A stretch of 24,887 nucleotides of DNA from a virus. The stretch lies in IMG/VR virus record IMGVR_UViG_3300032242_000416, positions 1-24,887 of that record; one strand, 5' to 3'. Shown here in pieces: positions 8,078 through 16,205 of this stretch. Under the pieces are notes generated by a model, which saw nothing but the letters and a program-made list of their open reading frames with translations, was not told the origin of the DNA and did no database searches. Within the stretch, counting starts at the first letter, position 1. Each line of letters opens with the position of its first letter. Made by a program: the position numbers and the translations under genes.

Positions 8078-9186
8078 TGCCTACAACAACTACACCAGCA
8101 CCAACAACAACTACAACGCCAGCGACTACAACGCCAGCGCCAACTACTGCTACGCCTACAACAACTAGTTCATGCTGTGGTAGTTTATTTCAAGGTTCAT
8201 TATTACCTTCTGTAACGACTACACAACAACAACAAACTACTACACCTCAGTTTTACACTGACTATTTACAAAACATTGCTAACTTAGGTCAGAATGCAGT
8301 AACACAAGGTGGTGTAGCTGGACCTAGTGCATTACAACAACAAGCTTATCAAATGGCTCCATGTGCTGCTTTTGCTGGCGCTGGAACACTTGGTGCTGCT
8401 TCTACTTTACAAGGCTTATCAGGATCAACAGCTGCGCCAAATATTGTTCAAAATTACATGAATCCATATACGCAATCTGTAGTCAATGAAATGGCTCGTT
8501 TGCAACAACAAAACATTCAGCAAAATGTATTACCATCACTAGCATCTGTTGGTGCATCTACTGGTAACTTTGGATCACAAAGACAACAACAAGCATTAGG
8601 TCAAACTATGGCCAACATGCAAGCTAATCTTACTGGCCAACAATATGGTGCATTAAATACTGGTTATCAAAATGCTATGCAACAAGCACAGACAGACCTT
8701 CAACGTGCGTTGAACGCTGGTACAGCGCTTGGTACAACTGGCATGCAACAAAATGCATTAGCACAATCTGGATTAAATGAATTAAGTACATTGGGCGGTC
8801 AACAACAAACAACCGCACAAAACATGCTTAACTATCCAATGACACAAGCACAAAACTATGCAAACTTATTACATGGTTATCAAATTCCAACAGGTGTAAC
8901 TACACAAACTGTAGCACCAGGACAACAAGGTGAATTTACTAACAGCCCATTATCACAAATTGCTGGCTTAGCTTCGCTTATTTCTGCATTGTATCCATCT
9001 AATTCAAATGCATCACAACAAACAGCTTATGCAAATCAAGCTAATTTATTGACTACACAAAATCAACAAGCTCAAGCCACATTAAACGGATTGAAGTTTG
9101 ACTCAGCTACAGGAACTATGACTGATAGCGGTGGCGTAAACCATTACACATGGGATGCTACAACTAATACATACAAGAAAGTTTAA
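8077..9186 (+). CDS. Phage internal virion-type protein, Gln/Thr-rich (369 aa)
   Basis: The first 30 residues are a Thr/Pro repeat, followed by a CC pair (33-34). The core contains MNPYTQSVV (128-136) and GNFGSQRQQQ (163-172), a pairing I recognise from a widespread phage virion family (YMNPYT then FGSxR) seen in podovirus-like genomes. The rest is Gln/Ala-rich and predicted helical (about 130-275), ending with a small beta domain DSGGVNHYTWDATTNTYKK. The start overlaps the previous stop (TAATG). One copy of the 16-bp palindrome described separately lies at 8699-8714 in this gene, in a frame different from the other two copies. A role inside the capsid or in DNA delivery is inferred from family resemblance. 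Confidence 0.65.
   Translation: MPTTTTPAPTTTTTPATTTPAPTTATPTTTSSCCGSLFQGSLLPSVTTTQQQQTTTPQFYTDYLQNIANLGQNAVTQGGVAGPSALQQQAYQMAPCAAFAGAGTLGAASTLQGLSGSTAAPNIVQNYMNPYTQSVVNEMARLQQQNIQQNVLPSLASVGASTGNFGSQRQQQALGQTMANMQANLTGQQYGALNTGYQNAMQQAQTDLQRALNAGTALGTTGMQQNALAQSGLNELSTLGGQQQTTAQNMLNYPMTQAQNYANLLHGYQIPTGVTTQTVAPGQQGEFTNSPLSQIAGLASLISALYPSNSNASQQTAYANQANLLTTQNQQAQATLNGLKFDSATGTMTDSGGVNHYTWDATTNTYKKV
8699..8714. repeat. 16-bp palindrome TTCAACG-TG-CGTTGAA, copy 1 of 3
   Basis: Perfect 7-bp arms around a 2-bp centre. Here it is read as part of codons for QRALN, so the arms are not kept because of a shared peptide. The same arms occur at 13898-13913 and 17535-17550. Confidence 0.8.
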
Positions 9187-9195
9187 GGAATAAAA

Positions 9196-10746
9196 ATGGC
9201 AGATGATATTCAAGGTGGATTAGGACAAGTTAGTGCGCAACCAGCTGTAGATACTTCTACGCCTGAAGTAGCAACGCCAGCTGCGCCTGCTATTCCTGCA
9301 TATAATCCTCAAGCGGAATTAGCAAAAACTAGACTAGAAATGAATCGACAACTTCAGTTATTGGAAAGCAGTCTTGATGCTAGATCACAATCACCAATTA
9401 ATGAAAAACTTTTAGCATTAGCGCAAGGATTTTTAGCGCCTACAAAAACTGGTTCGTTTGGTGAATCAGCGGGTGCGGCAGCTGGAAATTATTTAACTGC
9501 TACAAAATCTGAAAGAGAACAAAAATTATTAGATGCTAAGCTTAAGATGGAATTGCTTAGTCAAAAAATGACATTGAACCAAAAAGACATTGATGCTGCA
9601 TATTTAAACTCATTACAAACAACTCCAGATCAAACACAAGGCACATTTAGAATTACACCAAAAATGATTCTTGAGGCTGAAAAGTCAGGTGCTAGTAAAG
9701 AAGTTGTTCAGTCTCTTAAAGATGCATGGGAAGTACAAAAGGGAGATATTAAAGAAGTTCCTGGTGTTGGTCTTATTAACATTAATGAGCCTGACAAAGT
9801 TATTGTTGCAGCAAAACCAGAAGCATCTAACATTAAAAAATTAGAAAATGAACTTAATGCTGTTCAACAAAAATTAAATGAAGATCCAAAAAATGCAGAT
9901 CTCATAAGAGAAAAGAAAGATATTCTAGATACCATAAACAAAACATCTAGACTTAAAGATCAAATTATTAACGTACCTCCTCCATCATCTTCTGATGTTG
10001 ACTTCTATGCAAGCATGGCCTTGTCTGGAGATTATTCATGGAAGGTTGCTTTATCTAGAAGCCCTGGAGGAAAAGCTTTAATTGATGCTGTTACAAAACG
10101 TATGCCTAGCTTAGCATCTGAAAGAGGATTAGATTACTCTGATGTAGCTTCAGCTGGAGCAGAAAGAAAAGCACTTACATCATCACTTACTGATAGAACT
10201 AAATATGTTGCTACAGCAACTCAATTCATTAATGGCTTTAATAAGCAAGCTGACCTTGTTGATAAGTATGCTGGTTCTGGCGTTGGTGGATTAAATCCAG
10301 TATTGAATAGATGGGTTCAAGCAGGACGTAAACAAATTCTTGGTGACTCAGAAGTTAATCAATTGGATACTGCAATTCGTGGTCTTGCACGTGAACATCA
10401 ACGTATTGTTACTGGTGTTACATCTAATGCTCAGCTTCATGCTTCAGCACAAGAGACAGCAGATCAATTGCTCAATAAAGATATGACATTAGATCAAATT
10501 AAGAAAACACTTGTTGTTATGCGTGAAGAGGCTAATAATGCTCTTGATTCAGGTAAAGGTGAAGTTGCTGATCTTAAAATGCAACTTAGAGGTGTTGGTC
10601 GCGGAACTCCTCCTTCAGCAGAAACAAAGACACAAGAGCCATTACCAAAAGGATTACCTGAAGGCTCTGTAAAAGTAGGCAAGTCTGCTGACGGTAAGCA
10701 TGATGTTTATCAAGCACCTAATGGCAAAAAATATATTGCGGATTAA
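9196..10746 (+). CDS. Helical internal virion/ejection-type protein (516 aa)
   Basis: The N-terminus is Pro/Ala-rich (to about residue 36). It is followed by a coiled-coil helix and the segment LALAQGFLAPTKTGSFGE (73-90), which I recognise from large helical proteins of phage virion clusters. Residues 100-135 and 200-255 are strongly helical and charged (LKKLENELNAVQQKLNE type), 260-450 is a mixed helical core, and the end is a small beta motif, HDVYQAPNGKKYI, often found at the C-terminus of phage virion proteins. There is no catalytic motif. TAAGGA lies eight bases before the ATG. Its neighbours are of the same kind, so a joint internal-core or ejection complex is plausible. Confidence 0.6.
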   Translation: MADDIQGGLGQVSAQPAVDTSTPEVATPAAPAIPAYNPQAELAKTRLEMNRQLQLLESSLDARSQSPINEKLLALAQGFLAPTKTGSFGESAGAAAGNYLTATKSEREQKLLDAKLKMELLSQKMTLNQKDIDAAYLNSLQTTPDQTQGTFRITPKMILEAEKSGASKEVVQSLKDAWEVQKGDIKEVPGVGLININEPDKVIVAAKPEASNIKKLENELNAVQQKLNEDPKNADLIREKKDILDTINKTSRLKDQIINVPPPSSSDVDFYASMALSGDYSWKVALSRSPGGKALIDAVTKRMPSLASERGLDYSDVASAGAERKALTSSLTDRTKYVATATQFINGFNKQADLVDKYAGSGVGGLNPVLNRWVQAGRKQILGDSEVNQLDTAIRGLAREHQRIVTGVTSNAQLHASAQETADQLLNKDMTLDQIKKTLVVMREEANNALDSGKGEVADLKMQLRGVGRGTPPSAETKTQEPLPKGLPEGSVKVGKSADGKHDVYQAPNGKKYIAD

Positions 10747-10748
10747 TT

Positions 10749-11957
10749 ATGGTTAAAGAATATACAGGCGAAGTCATATCAGAAGGTCCTAAAGAATATA
10801 CTGGTGATATTATTTATCAAGATCCAAGCATAGCTCAAAAATCTGTTAATGCTCCAGATATTCCAAATGCTTTTGATCCTGAAGCAGCTGCACTAGCAGA
10901 AAAAAAATATAGAGAATACGAAAGTTCTTTTGGTCATAGAGCAAAAGAAGCTGGTGAAGAGTTGTGGAAAATGGCAGAAGGCACAATGGGTATTGGTCCT
11001 ATTGCAGAAATAGGTGCTGTTATTCCTGCTCTTAGACAAGAAATGCCAGCTGTTGCAAAAGGCATAGATGTTGCTGGAGATATACTATCAAAAGGCGCTT
11101 CTAAAGTAGGTCAAACACTTTATGACTTACCATTAAATACACAAGCTTTTATTTCAGGAAAACCTAAAGAAGAACTTAAAGCAATGTATGAACTTGGAAA
11201 AGATAAATCAGATAGGCTTTTAAATGAATTTAATAAATGGGCCAACAATGAGTTTGTAAACATTGTAAATAGAGGTGATTACAACACAGCTATTGCAGAA
11301 GGCCTTCCTCATGAAATAGCTGTACAAGCTACTCATAGACGTTCAGATTTAGAAAAAGGTGTTTGGTATCTTAAAAACTTATTTAATGACAATTATGTTG
11401 CAAAAATGGGAATAACTCCTAAGCAATTTAAAATTGAAAGAGAAGCATTAATGCAAGACATTCTTCCTAAAGCAATGAGCGAAGCTCAAAGATTAGGTAT
11501 GAAATATGGTGATTGGGTACCAACTAATTTAAAAGATTTATCTAATTTAGGTGCGCACGCTGCTGGCTGGGGAGGTTTAGGAACTTGGTTACTACATGGC
11601 TTAGGCGGTTTAAAAAGTGCAGGCATTCCTTTAGTTACAAGATCACCAAAACTTAATGCTGATATTTCTATAGGCGCTGGCAAGGCTGCAAGATATGCTA
11701 GCAAGGCAGCAGAAGCTGCAGAGCCAATTACAAGCGCTATTCCGCCTATACTAAAAGGCACAAAAAACATAAGTGGATCAAACATCGTTGGAGGATTAGC
11801 AAACATGGCACAACCAGAACAAAATCAAGCTAAGGGTGGCCCAATTCACAAAGAGCCTACTATGCAAGAGATTGGTGAAATGATTATCAAGACACCATTA
11901 AATCTTAAACACGTTTACTATCACAGACTTAAAAAGTTAAGAAACAAAAAGTCTTAA
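10749..11957 (+). CDS. Virion-associated protein with N-terminal EYTG repeat (402 aa)
   Basis: The N-terminus contains two copies of an EYTG(E/D)(V/I)I motif (residues 4-10 and 16-22), a short linear repeat seen in phage structural proteins. Residues 50-260 are helical and charged. Around 265-290 is a Gly-rich hydrophobic part (AAGWGGLGTWLLHGLGG), which could be a membrane-active segment. The end has NMAQPEQNQAKGGPIHKEPT and a Lys/Arg-rich tail. The gene starts two bases after the previous stop and ends in a 4-base overlap with the convergent SprT-like gene, leaving no room for a terminator between the two blocks. I infer it is the last gene of the virion block; its function is not known. Confidence 0.55.
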   Translation: MVKEYTGEVISEGPKEYTGDIIYQDPSIAQKSVNAPDIPNAFDPEAAALAEKKYREYESSFGHRAKEAGEELWKMAEGTMGIGPIAEIGAVIPALRQEMPAVAKGIDVAGDILSKGASKVGQTLYDLPLNTQAFISGKPKEELKAMYELGKDKSDRLLNEFNKWANNEFVNIVNRGDYNTAIAEGLPHEIAVQATHRRSDLEKGVWYLKNLFNDNYVAKMGITPKQFKIEREALMQDILPKAMSEAQRLGMKYGDWVPTNLKDLSNLGAHAAGWGGLGTWLLHGLGGLKSAGIPLVTRSPKLNADISIGAGKAARYASKAAEAAEPITSAIPPILKGTKNISGSNIVGGLANMAQPEQNQAKGGPIHKEPTMQEIGEMIIKTPLNLKHVYYHRLKKLRNKKS

Positions 11958-12298
11958 AGCATCTTCCTGTCAAAGCCGTATAGATCACCAATCTGTGCGG
12001 TTTTCATTCGAAATGCCTTTCTGTGCTGATGGAATGAAGCACATCCATCTATATACAAACTTAAATGAACCATCTCATGAGCTACTGTAGTTAATACAGT
12101 TTCAAAATGTTCTTGATGTTTTGTGCCAATAGTCATGATTTTTTTGTAAACATCTATTTGTCCCATTAAGGGAAGGTCATGATCTACTTTGAATTTTATT
12201 TTGTGTGCAGGTGGAAGATTCCACTTGTTGAAGGGCGGCATGGATCTGAGTAGGCTATACATAGACTTAATAGTCTTCTCAGTTATCCAAGCGCTCAT
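11954..12298 (-). CDS. SprT-like zinc metallopeptidase (114 aa)
   Basis: A short SprT/WSS1-like protein. The zinc site is visible as H74-E75-M-V-H78, with a third ligand probably His92 in QHRKAF, matching the HExxH...HGxxF layout of the family. The N-terminal half provides the typical small beta sheet (MGQIDVYKKIMTIG). The zinc-ribbon C-terminus of full-length SprT is absent, as is common in phage versions. SprT-like domains in cells cut DNA-protein crosslinks; in phages the substrate is unknown. The start overlaps the preceding leftward gene by four bases (ATGA on the minus strand), and it is the last gene of the leftward block. Confidence 0.75.
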   Translation of the reverse strand: MSAWITEKTIKSMYSLLRSMPPFNKWNLPPAHKIKFKVDHDLPLMGQIDVYKKIMTIGTKHQEHFETVLTTVAHEMVHLSLYIDGCASFHQHRKAFRMKTAQIGDLYGFDRKML

Positions 12299-12507
12299 GA
12301 TCTAATAAATCTCCACGGTGTCCTTGAGCCAGCCTTAATACGAGGTGGCAGTTTAATTAAACCTTCTTTTTCTAAAGCTTCCAATCTTTTCCCTGATATA
12401 TCTGTTGCCATAGCAATTTTATTGCGCGAATCTATATTAGGAAATTTACTCAAATAGTCATTAATTACTTGGACTATTTCTTCTTTTGTTCTTTTTCTTG
12501 ATTTCAA
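12295..12507 (-). CDS. Small basic protein, possible DNA-binding (70 aa), TTG start
   Basis: The only usable start is TTG at 12507-12505; an in-frame stop lies four codons upstream and the next ATG is internal. An AGGA on the minus strand about eight bases before the TTG supports it. The TTG overlaps the preceding gene's TGA (TTGA). The protein has helices at 7-20 and 28-50, with the look of a winged helix or HTH (SRNKIAMATDISGKRLEALE, then EGLIKLPPR), and a basic end. Function is not recognised; a DNA-binding adaptor is a guess. Confidence 0.5.
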   Translation of the reverse strand: MKSRKRTKEEIVQVINDYLSKFPNIDSRNKIAMATDISGKRLEALEKEGLIKLPPRIKAGSRTPWRFIRS

Positions 12508-12719
12508 TGCAACGTCCTATTTGTAGGAACGGTTTGACTTATGATGTGATCCACAAGCGTTTCATAATCTTCACCTGTGCCATTTTCTTCATTCATTGAC
12601 TTCAAACGTGAGTTTATGATAGCACTCATGTCAAGCGGTGAGATGTTATAAACTTCACTTTGTTCAATTAAAAATGAGTCAACCTTGTTGACAAAGTCAA
12701 TAATTTGGTCATCAGTCAT
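12504..12719 (-). CDS. Small acidic protein of unknown function (71 aa)
   Basis: An acidic, helical protein (TDDQIIDFVNKVDSFLIEQS, then DMSAIINSRLKSM). No motif or membrane segment. It has an ATG start without a strong ribosome site, and its stop is shared with the TTG of the next gene (TTGA), so the two are probably translated together. It lies between the endolysin/67-aa pair and the SprT-like gene. I do not recognise it. Confidence 0.5.
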   Translation of the reverse strand: MTDDQIIDFVNKVDSFLIEQSEVYNISPLDMSAIINSRLKSMNEENGTGEDYETLVDHIISQTVPTNRTLH

Positions 12720-12758
12720 ACGAGAAGACTAGCAGATAATTGTTTAACTTGTATAGGC

Positions 12759-12962
12759 TTATAAGCCGTAGACAAACTTGGATGAGTCGTGTACCTTAGG
12801 AGTGTGTTTAATGGGTTCGCCGCGATACAAGGGTGTCAATGTGGCGTTCCACAAACTATGATCAAGATTAGGTTTTTGGTACCAAACCTTGTAATCAATT
12901 AACTTGCCTTGGTCATCAAAGCGTTCCCATAACCACATTTCAGGCTCAGTTTTTTGCGACAT
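12759..12962 (-). CDS. Small protein of unknown function (67 aa)
   Basis: Trp- and Tyr-rich beta-type sequence (MWLWERFDDQGKLIDYKVWY) without catalytic motif. The start lies inside the end of the SleB-type hydrolase gene (17-base overlap), with GAGGAGA on the minus strand before its ATG, which argues for real translation. It could be an accessory to the lysis gene, but nothing in the sequence shows this. Confidence 0.5.
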   Translation of the reverse strand: MSQKTEPEMWLWERFDDQGKLIDYKVWYQKPNLDHSLWNATLTPLYRGEPIKHTPKVHDSSKFVYGL

Positions 12963-13350
12963 ATTTAGTCTCCTCTTGTTTGTAAAAAATCAAATGCTCC
13001 CATTGTACTACACGGATAGCTTTCCATTTTTTAGGTTTTGAAATTGATGTATCGTGGAAATTAGTTGCGCCTTTTGAATAATCGGGCTGGGTGAGATTGT
13101 ATACTTGTTGAGCCAAAGCATAGAAAGGCCTAAGTTTTGGATCATTTCGTTCGGGTGGCTTGATACGGCCATACCATGTAAACTGATAAGGCTTAGCCAT
13201 TTCTAAACATACTAATTCTGGTTGAAAATTAGCGCGTCTATAAAGCACATACATAGTGGCTATTTGCGCCTGGATTGGCTCTGATCGAGCTTCCATGTAG
13301 GCTGTTTGGGATAGGCACAGCAGGGCCGATGCAACGATTTGGTTAACCAT
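12946..13350 (-). CDS. SleB/CwlJ-type cell-wall hydrolase, probable endolysin (134 aa)
   Basis: This matches the Hydrolase_2 family (SleB/CwlJ), lytic-transglycosylase-type enzymes that cleave peptidoglycan glycan strands. The catalytic Glu is probably Glu20 in AYMEARSEPIQAQ (family pattern YxEARGExxxGQ). The conserved GATNFHD block (94-100) and the final HLIFYK strand are present. Residues 1-16 are hydrophobic (IVASALLCLSQTA) and run straight into the catalytic helix, so this may be a short signal/SAR-type sequence or just the first helix of the domain. AGGAGG is placed ideally before the ATG on the minus strand. It is the only clear lysis enzyme in the window; no holin is adjacent. Confidence 0.75.
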   Translation of the reverse strand: MVNQIVASALLCLSQTAYMEARSEPIQAQIATMYVLYRRANFQPELVCLEMAKPYQFTWYGRIKPPERNDPKLRPFYALAQQVYNLTQPDYSKGATNFHDTSISKPKKWKAIRVVQWEHLIFYKQEETKYVAKN

Positions 13351-13381
13351 AAAACCTCCTTACCAAATATTTGTCCGCTTG

Positions 13382-13615
13382 CTACGCGGACTTGTTCATC
13401 TCCAATACACGTGCTACATCTTTGTTCATGGAGCGAACAATTTCTACGCAACGATTGTGTTCTTGTAGCCTTACCTTATCGGTAATAACAGCTTCAAGCT
13501 TTCGTGCGTACTCGAGAATATCTAATGGATCGTCTGTTGGATCTGTGTACAAGCCATTAGGATCGTTATTGCTGCAATAAAAAAATATTTGTTTAATTAA
13601 GTTTTCGTCAATCAT
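13382..13615 (-). CDS. Small phage protein of unknown function (77 aa)
   Basis: The start has a good AGGAG on the minus strand about seven bases upstream. The C-terminal half is a helix with EHNRCVEIVRSMNKDVARVL, a pattern common in small early phage proteins but without known function. The N-terminus has a DPTDDPLDILEYAR segment. No membrane or metal-binding pattern. It sits between the RecB-like nuclease and the endolysin. Confidence 0.55.
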   Translation of the reverse strand: MIDENLIKQIFFYCSNNDPNGLYTDPTDDPLDILEYARKLEAVITDKVRLQEHNRCVEIVRSMNKDVARVLEMNKSA

Positions 13616-13624
13616 CTTTGACTC

Positions 13625-14422
13625 CTATTTGTATTTGTTTTTCTTCTGCCAAAACTGAAGTAAGTGATGGAACATTTCCCATCCACGTTGAAGGTCTTCT
13701 TCAGACCACTCGATAATCTTGCAAAGGACTTGTCCGTCCTCTGTCTTTTCCCTCGCCACAAAGATATTAGCGCAGCGAGCGTTGGGTATACCTAGCCCTA
13801 TCCTATAAGCAGATAATTGCATCAAGTGATCATCATACCCTTTTACAGCGTTCAAGTCATCAAAATCTTTAGTTTTTACATCTACAACCAACCCATGTTC
13901 AACGACCGTTGAAGGCGCGTGTAAGTCACATTTGCCAGCAAAGCCAACTTCACGAGCAAAAGACCTCTCAGATACCCATGCAATCCTTCCAAAATGCTCT
14001 TCTAACGCACGAACGCATGCTTGGACATGTTCAGGGTAGGACTTGTCTACTTTGCCCTCATAGAACGATTCTATAGCTGCATGGATGTTAGTACCTTTAT
14101 CCGCAGCTTCTTTACCTTTTCTTTTAGATTCTTCTATGATCCGATCAAAGTATTGTTCATCTGGTTCATCATAACGCCGTTCAATAGACTGGGAAGCTTT
14201 AAGTACTTCTGCTTGCATCCAGGCAATTAAAGCTGGCTTAGCTGCCGCCGCAATAATTGTAGTTACAGACGGAACCAACCCAAACTCTCTAGCGTCTCTT
14301 AATGTTGTATTACGTTCTTTACCGTTCTTGCCTATGATTGTATATTGAGGATCTCCATCCCTGGTATACCAATGCGTTGATTCTGCTGCACGTACTTTGT
14401 AATTGCTTGTAGTTAGCGCCAT
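13625..14422 (-). CDS. PD-(D/E)XK exonuclease, Cas4/RecB-like (265 aa)
   Basis: This is a phage exonuclease of the Cas4/RecB nuclease superfamily. Motifs are in the expected order: GTNIHAAIE with His114, GFAGKCDLHA with Asp166, VVDVKTKD with Asp181 and Lys183, and QLSAYRIG with Gln202 and Tyr206. The N-terminal 60 residues (including LVPSVTTIIAAAAKP) match the start of phage members. No iron-sulfur cysteine set of the Cas4 type is seen. These enzymes process DNA ends in recombination, repair or replication. In this block it lies with an SSB-like protein and another PD-(D/E)XK-like protein. Its coding sequence contains copy 2 of the 16-bp palindrome (13898-13913). Confidence 0.8.
   Translation of the reverse strand: MALTTSNYKVRAAESTHWYTRDGDPQYTIIGKNGKERNTTLRDAREFGLVPSVTTIIAAAAKPALIAWMQAEVLKASQSIERRYDEPDEQYFDRIIEESKRKGKEAADKGTNIHAAIESFYEGKVDKSYPEHVQACVRALEEHFGRIAWVSERSFAREVGFAGKCDLHAPSTVVEHGLVVDVKTKDFDDLNAVKGYDDHLMQLSAYRIGLGIPNARCANIFVAREKTEDGQVLCKIIEWSEEDLQRGWEMFHHLLQFWQKKNKYK
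13898..13913. repeat. 16-bp palindrome TTCAACG-AC-CGTTGAA, copy 2 of 3
   Basis: Perfect 7-bp arms with a 2-bp centre. Read on the minus strand it is identical to copy 3, and the identity extends two more bases (18 bases). In this gene it encodes STVVE, the same five residues as copy 3. Confidence 0.85.
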
Positions 14423-14435
14423 GATTATCCTTGTT

Positions 14436-14894
14436 TTAAAATTTGCGTAATTGATCTTGTGTTAATGCATAACCTAATCCATGACCTAAGTCCATCAGAT
14501 TTTCTTCCTTGCGTAATTCTTCTGGATAAGCGTAGCCTGCAATATTTACTTCGTTGCCATCTACAATAGCAAGTACATAAACATCAACATCTGGATTTTC
14601 TTTTTGAGTACAAAGCAATCTGCCATTTTTATAATTGGTAGCTTTTACGTCATATCTTTTTTTACCAATCCTACCGTCGGCACTGCCACTTCTGGGGGAT
14701 AGTCCTAAGTCAGGAAAGACATTAAACTTTTTTGCAAAAGCATACTCAGCTATCATTCCCATAACATCGGCATCTGCACCGTCTTGCGACCCCATCTTGG
14801 CATCTCTTACATTGTTACTTCTGGCAATTAAAGAACGCATACGGCCAAGCATTTGGCATACAGTAATTTCATCAGGTTTAAGTGTCACGATCAT
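14436..14894 (-). CDS. Putative PD-(D/E)XK-like protein (152 aa)
   Basis: The sequence shows a nuclease-like sequence of residues: Glu50 in MGMIAEYAFAKKFNV, Asp73 in SADGRIG, and Asp82-x-Lys84 in RYDVKATNYKNGRL. This E...D...DxK order after a helix is the core of the restriction-endonuclease-like fold, and the strand DVDVYVLAIVDG follows as expected. I know no named family for it; phage proteins of this kind are usually annotated as hypothetical. GGGAGG on the minus strand supports the start, which overlaps the end of no gene but follows the previous stop by one base. It could be a nuclease or an inactive structural relative. Confidence 0.5.
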   Translation of the reverse strand: MIVTLKPDEITVCQMLGRMRSLIARSNNVRDAKMGSQDGADADVMGMIAEYAFAKKFNVFPDLGLSPRSGSADGRIGKKRYDVKATNYKNGRLLCTQKENPDVDVYVLAIVDGNEVNIAGYAYPEELRKEENLMDLGHGLGYALTQDQLRKF

Positions 14895-14895
14895 G

Positions 14896-15567
14896 TTAAC
14901 CCTCCCTTAAGAATCGATGCAATTCTTTTGCATACCATTCAATCTTTCCAGCATCCTCAACTGAGTCACCTTTAAGACCAATACGGCTATTATATTTTTC
15001 AATGTTGCCACGTAGATAGCCAACATAACCTTCTGGTGAAAGCTTAGCCCTAATGTAAGCAATAGTCTCGATACCACCATGCGTGTAGTGTGGAGGGTTG
15101 TTAACCATGTCAGGCTTTGGTTTGTCTCTATTCATAAGATCTAATTCCTTGTGCCTTTCTTTATGATGTTGTTTACATAGCCATACCACTTCAAGAGGCC
15201 TGGAGTAGTCTTCATGATGAGCAACCACTTCAACAGTTGTTCCGCAGCGCTCACATGGTTGACGTACTAGCTCACCTTTTTGTATTGCATAAGCAACTTT
15301 TTGATGAGCTATTTTTTTTAATCTATTTTCTTGTAGCCAAAACTTTTTGTGATGAGCTACATCTTTATAAGATAAAAGGCCTTTCTTCTTTCTCTCATGG
15401 TAATAGACTGACTTGCACGCTTTACAATAACAATCTAATCCGTCTTTTGTATTTGTTGATTTGTAATATTCGCTAACATCCTTAGCAATATTGCATTTAA
15501 AGCAAACTTTAGAATCATTTACTACAACAAAAGGCAAACTATTTGCGTTATCTGCAAATTCTCCCAT
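14896..15567 (-). CDS. Fusion: zinc finger, HNH-like zinc module and C-terminal DUF3310 (223 aa)
   Basis: Three parts are visible. Residues 20-60 hold a treble-clef-like zinc site (C22xxC25 and C48xxC51) followed by a basic stretch. Residues 100-140 hold a second zinc site, CERCG (C105, C108), AHHEDY (His117, His118), and WLCKQHH (C131, H134, H135), which resembles the HNH-associated zinc modules of phages. Residues 154-220 match DUF3310 (NNPPHYTHGGIETIAYI, then YLRGNIEKYN and AGKIEWYAKEL), a small helical domain common in phages. DUF3310 is usually a stand-alone protein, so the fusion is unusual. It follows the SSB-like gene by two bases with no clear ribosome site, suggesting coupling. DNA binding is likely; cleavage is uncertain. 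Confidence 0.7.
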   Translation of the reverse strand: MGEFADNANSLPFVVVNDSKVCFKCNIAKDVSEYYKSTNTKDGLDCYCKACKSVYYHERKKKGLLSYKDVAHHKKFWLQENRLKKIAHQKVAYAIQKGELVRQPCERCGTTVEVVAHHEDYSRPLEVVWLCKQHHKERHKELDLMNRDKPKPDMVNNPPHYTHGGIETIAYIRAKLSPEGYVGYLRGNIEKYNSRIGLKGDSVEDAGKIEWYAKELHRFLREG

Positions 15568-15569
15568 GA

Positions 15570-16205
15570 TTAAAATGGAATATCGTCAGACATGTCATCA
15601 AAGCTAGCTGGTGCAGCAGAAGATGATCCGTGAACTCTTTCATATTCAGGTGACAACTTAATTTTATTTTTAATGCCATCTGATAATGAATCAAAAAATG
15701 CTTGATCAAACTCATCTAGATCAAATATTTTAGGTTCGTTTACACCTTCAGGGAGTCCAGCCTTTTTAATACTTGCTGGCACAGGATTGATTGAAGCAAT
15801 GTTGGTATAGGTATTGCCATTGTTTTGAGATTCAACAACAGACAACATACCCCATTGTCCTAAAATTTTTCTGATCTCAATATTTTTTAATTCGTCTTCA
15901 CTAAAAGCCTTACCTCTCCAAGTTTGAAGGTCAGCCACAAGTGACGATTTTTCATTATTGGAAGCGGTATATGTTTTAGATAAGATTAATGGTTTACCTT
16001 CTGAAGTTTGTAAAGGTTCGCCCTTATCGTTTTCACCATGAATTTCAAACTGCACCATAACTTTGTGCAACTGTCTTTCTTTCCCCATGTATGTTGATTT
16101 TTGCGTACCTAAGTCAATAATGCGGTAGCATCTAGCAAGATGCATGCCAGGTGGTACTTGAATAAAGTTTCCGCCACCACTAGTGCCTGTGATTGTTAAG
16201 CCCAT
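15570..16205 (-). CDS. Phage single-stranded-DNA-binding-like protein (211 aa)
   Basis: The N-terminus (GTSGGGNFIQVPPGMHLARC) and the following IIDLGTQ segment resemble phage SSB-like proteins. The centre is beta-rich with a QFEIHGENDKGEPL loop. The end is the acidic tip DDMSDDIPF, very close to the DDDIPF tip that bacterial SSB uses to recruit replication and repair proteins. This supports a role coating single-stranded DNA and docking host proteins. AGGAG on the minus strand seven bases before the ATG supports the start; the beginning overlaps the previous gene by 26 bases. Its operon partners include two nuclease-like proteins. Confidence 0.7.
   Translation of the reverse strand: MGLTITGTSGGGNFIQVPPGMHLARCYRIIDLGTQKSTYMGKERQLHKVMVQFEIHGENDKGEPLQTSEGKPLILSKTYTASNNEKSSLVADLQTWRGKAFSEDELKNIEIRKILGQWGMLSVVESQNNGNTYTNIASINPVPASIKKAGLPEGVNEPKIFDLDEFDQAFFDSLSDGIKNKIKLSPEYERVHGSSSAAPASFDDMSDDIPF

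Noticed and set aside
11940-11970. Bidirectional terminator between the convergent blocks
   Set aside because: The two genes overlap by four bases and no GC stem with T-run is present.
13371-13580. Plus-strand frames within the leftward block, for example 13371-13580, 14021-14230, 14635-14910 and 15237-15476
   Set aside because: They are antisense to genes with recognised domains or good ribosome sites and have no own start signals.
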